Below, piece after piece: positions 23,365-24,986 of a stretch of DNA of 24,986 nt. A program made the translations under genes and the position numbers. Positions within the stretch are counted from its first letter, which is position 1, and each line of letters begins with the position of its first letter. The notes beneath the pieces are model-generated. The model was not told the DNA's origin. It did not search any database and was given only the letters and a program-made list of their open reading frames with translations. This DNA comes from QHWT01 sp046734675 (GTDB taxonomy: Bacteria > Acidobacteriota > Vicinamibacteria > Vicinamibacterales > 2-12-FULL-66-21), in NCBI GenBank assembly GCA_046734675.1, contig JBKPRU010000319.1:1-24986 (forward strand). Reading direction: 5' to 3'.

Positions 23365-23757
23365 TTACTTCGCCTTCGCGGCGTCGACTTTGGCGTGGCC
23401 GCGGACGACGCCGTCGCGCTCGGCGGCCATGTCCCCCTGCAGACGACCCTTGACGATCGTCAAGGTGAACTTGAACAACGGGCCATTGGGCTGCTGCACG
23501 TCGAACGTTGCTTTCCCGGTGTTGACGGTGCCCTTGTCGATCGTTAACTGTCGATCGGCTGGACCGACCGTGCCGGTGAGCACCTTGCCTTTCTGCGTCA
23601 GATTGAACACCACGTTCTGCGGCTCGCTCTCCGTGCCGTCCGGACGCTGCCTCGTGAACGTGCCCTCCCATTTGCCGGTGAAGGTGGTGGCGCTCTGCGC
23701 GCCAAGGGCTGGAACGAACGCGGCAAGAAGTGCGACGACTACCAGGGTTCTCTTCAT
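23365..23757 (-). CDS. Small secreted protein of unknown function
   Basis: A 130-residue exported protein with signal peptide MKRTLVVVALLAAFVPALGA. The mature part is a predicted all-beta domain: FTGKWEGTFTRQRPDGTESE, PQNVVFNLTQKGKVLTGTVG, TIDKGTVNTGKATFDVQQ and FKFTLTIVKGRLQGDMAAE. The repeated pattern of 'GKWEGT...LTQKGKVLTGTV...G...F' is common in small lipocalin-like secreted proteins of acidobacteria and planctomycetes, but I know no function. The start at ATG 23757 has GGAGAA 4 bases upstream, which decides it over a longer open frame. It converges on the MerP-like gene with an 8-bp gap, and its start is only 23 bp after the stop of the permease gene read in the same direction. Confidence 0.78.
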   Translation of the reverse strand: MKRTLVVVALLAAFVPALGAQSATTFTGKWEGTFTRQRPDGTESEPQNVVFNLTQKGKVLTGTVGPADRQLTIDKGTVNTGKATFDVQQPNGPLFKFTLTIVKGRLQGDMAAERDGVVRGHAKVDAAKAK

Positions 23758-23780
23758 GGCTTCTCCAATCAGTGCCGTGA

Positions 23781-24986
23781 TTATTCCCCTCGGAGCGCGA
23801 CGAGCGGGTCGAGGCGAGAGGCGCGGCGGGCCGGGATGTCGCTGGCGCACAACGCCACGGCCAGCATCAAAGCAGACATGCCGGCGAACGCGGTGACGTC
23901 CAGCCGCTGCACGCCGTACAACAATGTCTGCACATATCTCGTGAACGCGGCCGCGGCGAGCAGGCCGATGAGGACGCCGACCAGCGTCACCCGCGCGCCC
24001 TGCCAGATGAACATCCGGCGAACCGTCTTTGCTTCGGCGCCCAGCGCCATGCGCACGCCGATTTCCTGCGCGCGCCGCATCACGCTGTACGAGAGCACGC
24101 CGTACAACCCGACCGCGCCAAGAACGAGCGCGAGCGCCGCGGCGATGCCGACCATCAGCATCGTGAAAGAAAGACTGGCGATCGCTCTCGCAGCCAGGCT
24201 CTCCATCGTGAAGACTCGATACATCGGGGATTGCGGCGCAACGTCACGGATGACGGCGCGAACCTCCGGAGCGAGTTGATCGGCGCGCGCCGACTTCAGC
24301 ACGTACGCCGGCGACGTCGACGCGCCCGGCAGATACACCATCGCGTCGGGGGTGTCGCGCCGCAGGTCGTCTACCTTCACGTCTTCGACGATTCCGATGA
24401 CGGTGAACCACTTTGGGCCGCCGGCTGCGGGCCGCACCTTCTGACCGATCGGGTCTTCGCCAGGAAACAGGACCCGTGCGGCCGCCTCGCTGATGATCAC
24501 GTTCGGGATTCCGCGTTCTTCCTCTACCCGCTCGAAGAAGCGACCGCGCAGGAGCTTGATCCCCATCGTCTCGAAATAGGCGCCGCCGGCAGCGGCGTTG
24601 CGGACAAGCGGCGCCTCAGCCCCGCTCGCCTCGATCTTCGGGGTGGTGATGTTCGCGCGGCCCGCACCTTCGTCCAACGGCAGCGTGGTGATGAACCCGA
24701 CTGATTCGACGCCCGGTATCCCGGCCAGACGCTCCATGAATGCATGTTGAAAACGCGAGACGGACGCGCGGTCGCTCAGATCGGGGCCGCCGGCCGCGAT
24801 CTGGAACGTGAAGATGTTCCTGGTCTCATAGCCCGCGTCGACGTGACTGAGTTGCCAGAAGCTGCGCATCAGGAGCGCGGCGCCGACCAACAGCACGACG
24901 GCGCACGCCGTTTGGGCGGCCACCAGCGCATCACGCGTGTAGCCGCGGCGGCCGACGATCCCTCGTCCCTGGAGGCTGCCCAGACG
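23781..24986 (-). CDS. ADOP-type MacB/FtsX-like permease, C-terminal half (5' end outside window)
   Basis: The frame is open to the window edge, so the visible ~401 residues are the second half of an ADOP-type permease. They include a membrane segment VAAQTACAVVLLVGAALLMR, then the second periplasmic domain with NIFTFQIAAGGPDLSD, IPGVESVGFITTLPLDEG and GGAYFETMGIKLLRGRFF. The C-terminal FtsX domain has GAVGLYGVLSYSVMRRAQEI, then GVRMALGAEAKTVRRM, and the protein ends RRASRLDPLVALRGE. This is the third such permease in the window and is not a close copy of the other two. The downstream small secreted protein is probably co-transcribed. The N-terminal half and any ATPase partner lie outside what can be seen. 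Confidence 0.88.
   Translation of the reverse strand, partial: RLGSLQGRGIVGRRGYTRDALVAAQTACAVVLLVGAALLMRSFWQLSHVDAGYETRNIFTFQIAAGGPDLSDRASVSRFQHAFMERLAGIPGVESVGFITTLPLDEGAGRANITTPKIEASGAEAPLVRNAAAGGAYFETMGIKLLRGRFFERVEEERGIPNVIISEAAARVLFPGEDPIGQKVRPAAGGPKWFTVIGIVEDVKVDDLRRDTPDAMVYLPGASTSPAYVLKSARADQLAPEVRAVIRDVAPQSPMYRVFTMESLAARAIASLSFTMLMVGIAAALALVLGAVGLYGVLSYSVMRRAQEIGVRMALGAEAKTVRRMFIWQGARVTLVGVLIGLLAAAAFTRYVQTLLYGVQRLDVTAFAGMSALMLAVALCASDIPARRASRLDPLVALRGE

Overview
The window is high-GC bacterial DNA with dense genes and long antisense shadow ORFs. The most likely source is an acidobacterium, probably of the Vicinamibacteria type. This is an inference from three large MacB/FtsX-type permeases of the acidobacterial duplicated orphan permease (ADOP) kind, none with an ATPase beside it, from a TolB-propeller/amidohydrolase fusion, and from short dispersed repeats. 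No phage, IS element or CRISPR array was seen.

Layout. 1-1340: the 3' end of an AI-2E family exporter, then a decayed yihY/brkB gene. 1340-1950: no supportable gene. 1954-2048: tRNA-Ser(GCT), followed by hairpin repeats. 2270-5354 (minus): an ADOP permease and a GcvR-like double-ACT protein. 5458-7908: a second ADOP permease. 7947-9020 (minus): a second AI-2E protein. 9202-13292 (plus): cardiolipin synthase-like phospholipase D, glutamyl-tRNA synthetase, a small KGG-motif stress protein and an AlkA-like DNA glycosylase. 13349-16573: a secreted TolB-propeller/amidohydrolase whose start lies in a repeat, closed by a strong terminator. 16740-20073: an XRE regulator, a NfeD-like membrane protein, flotillin and PspA, which reads as a membrane-stress module. 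20119-21142: SRPBCC and DUF1801 proteins. 21149-23356: a metal-handling cluster. 23365-24986 (minus): a small secreted protein and the 3' part of a third ADOP permease.

The main discovery candidate is the 21149-23356 cluster. A MerT-like membrane protein (21631-22005) and a MerP-like periplasmic HMA protein (22886-23356) each carry one in-frame TGA. In each case the TGA sits exactly at a conserved metal-binding cysteine: the second Cys of the MerT Cys-Cys pair, and the first Cys of the MerP GMxCxxC motif. A stem-loop with a G/GU-containing apical loop follows each TGA at the spacing expected of a bacterial SECIS element. The MerT loop contains AGGTCT, which I recall as the apical loop of the E. 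coli fdhF SECIS. The simplest reading is a pair of selenoproteins, CU in MerT and UxxC in MerP, forming a Sec-based relay for mercury or another soft metal. They are accompanied by a Cys-rich secreted protein and a putative outer-membrane barrel. Standard gene calling would truncate both proteins. No merA and no selABCD genes are in the window, so the substrate and the decoding capacity of the host are inferred.
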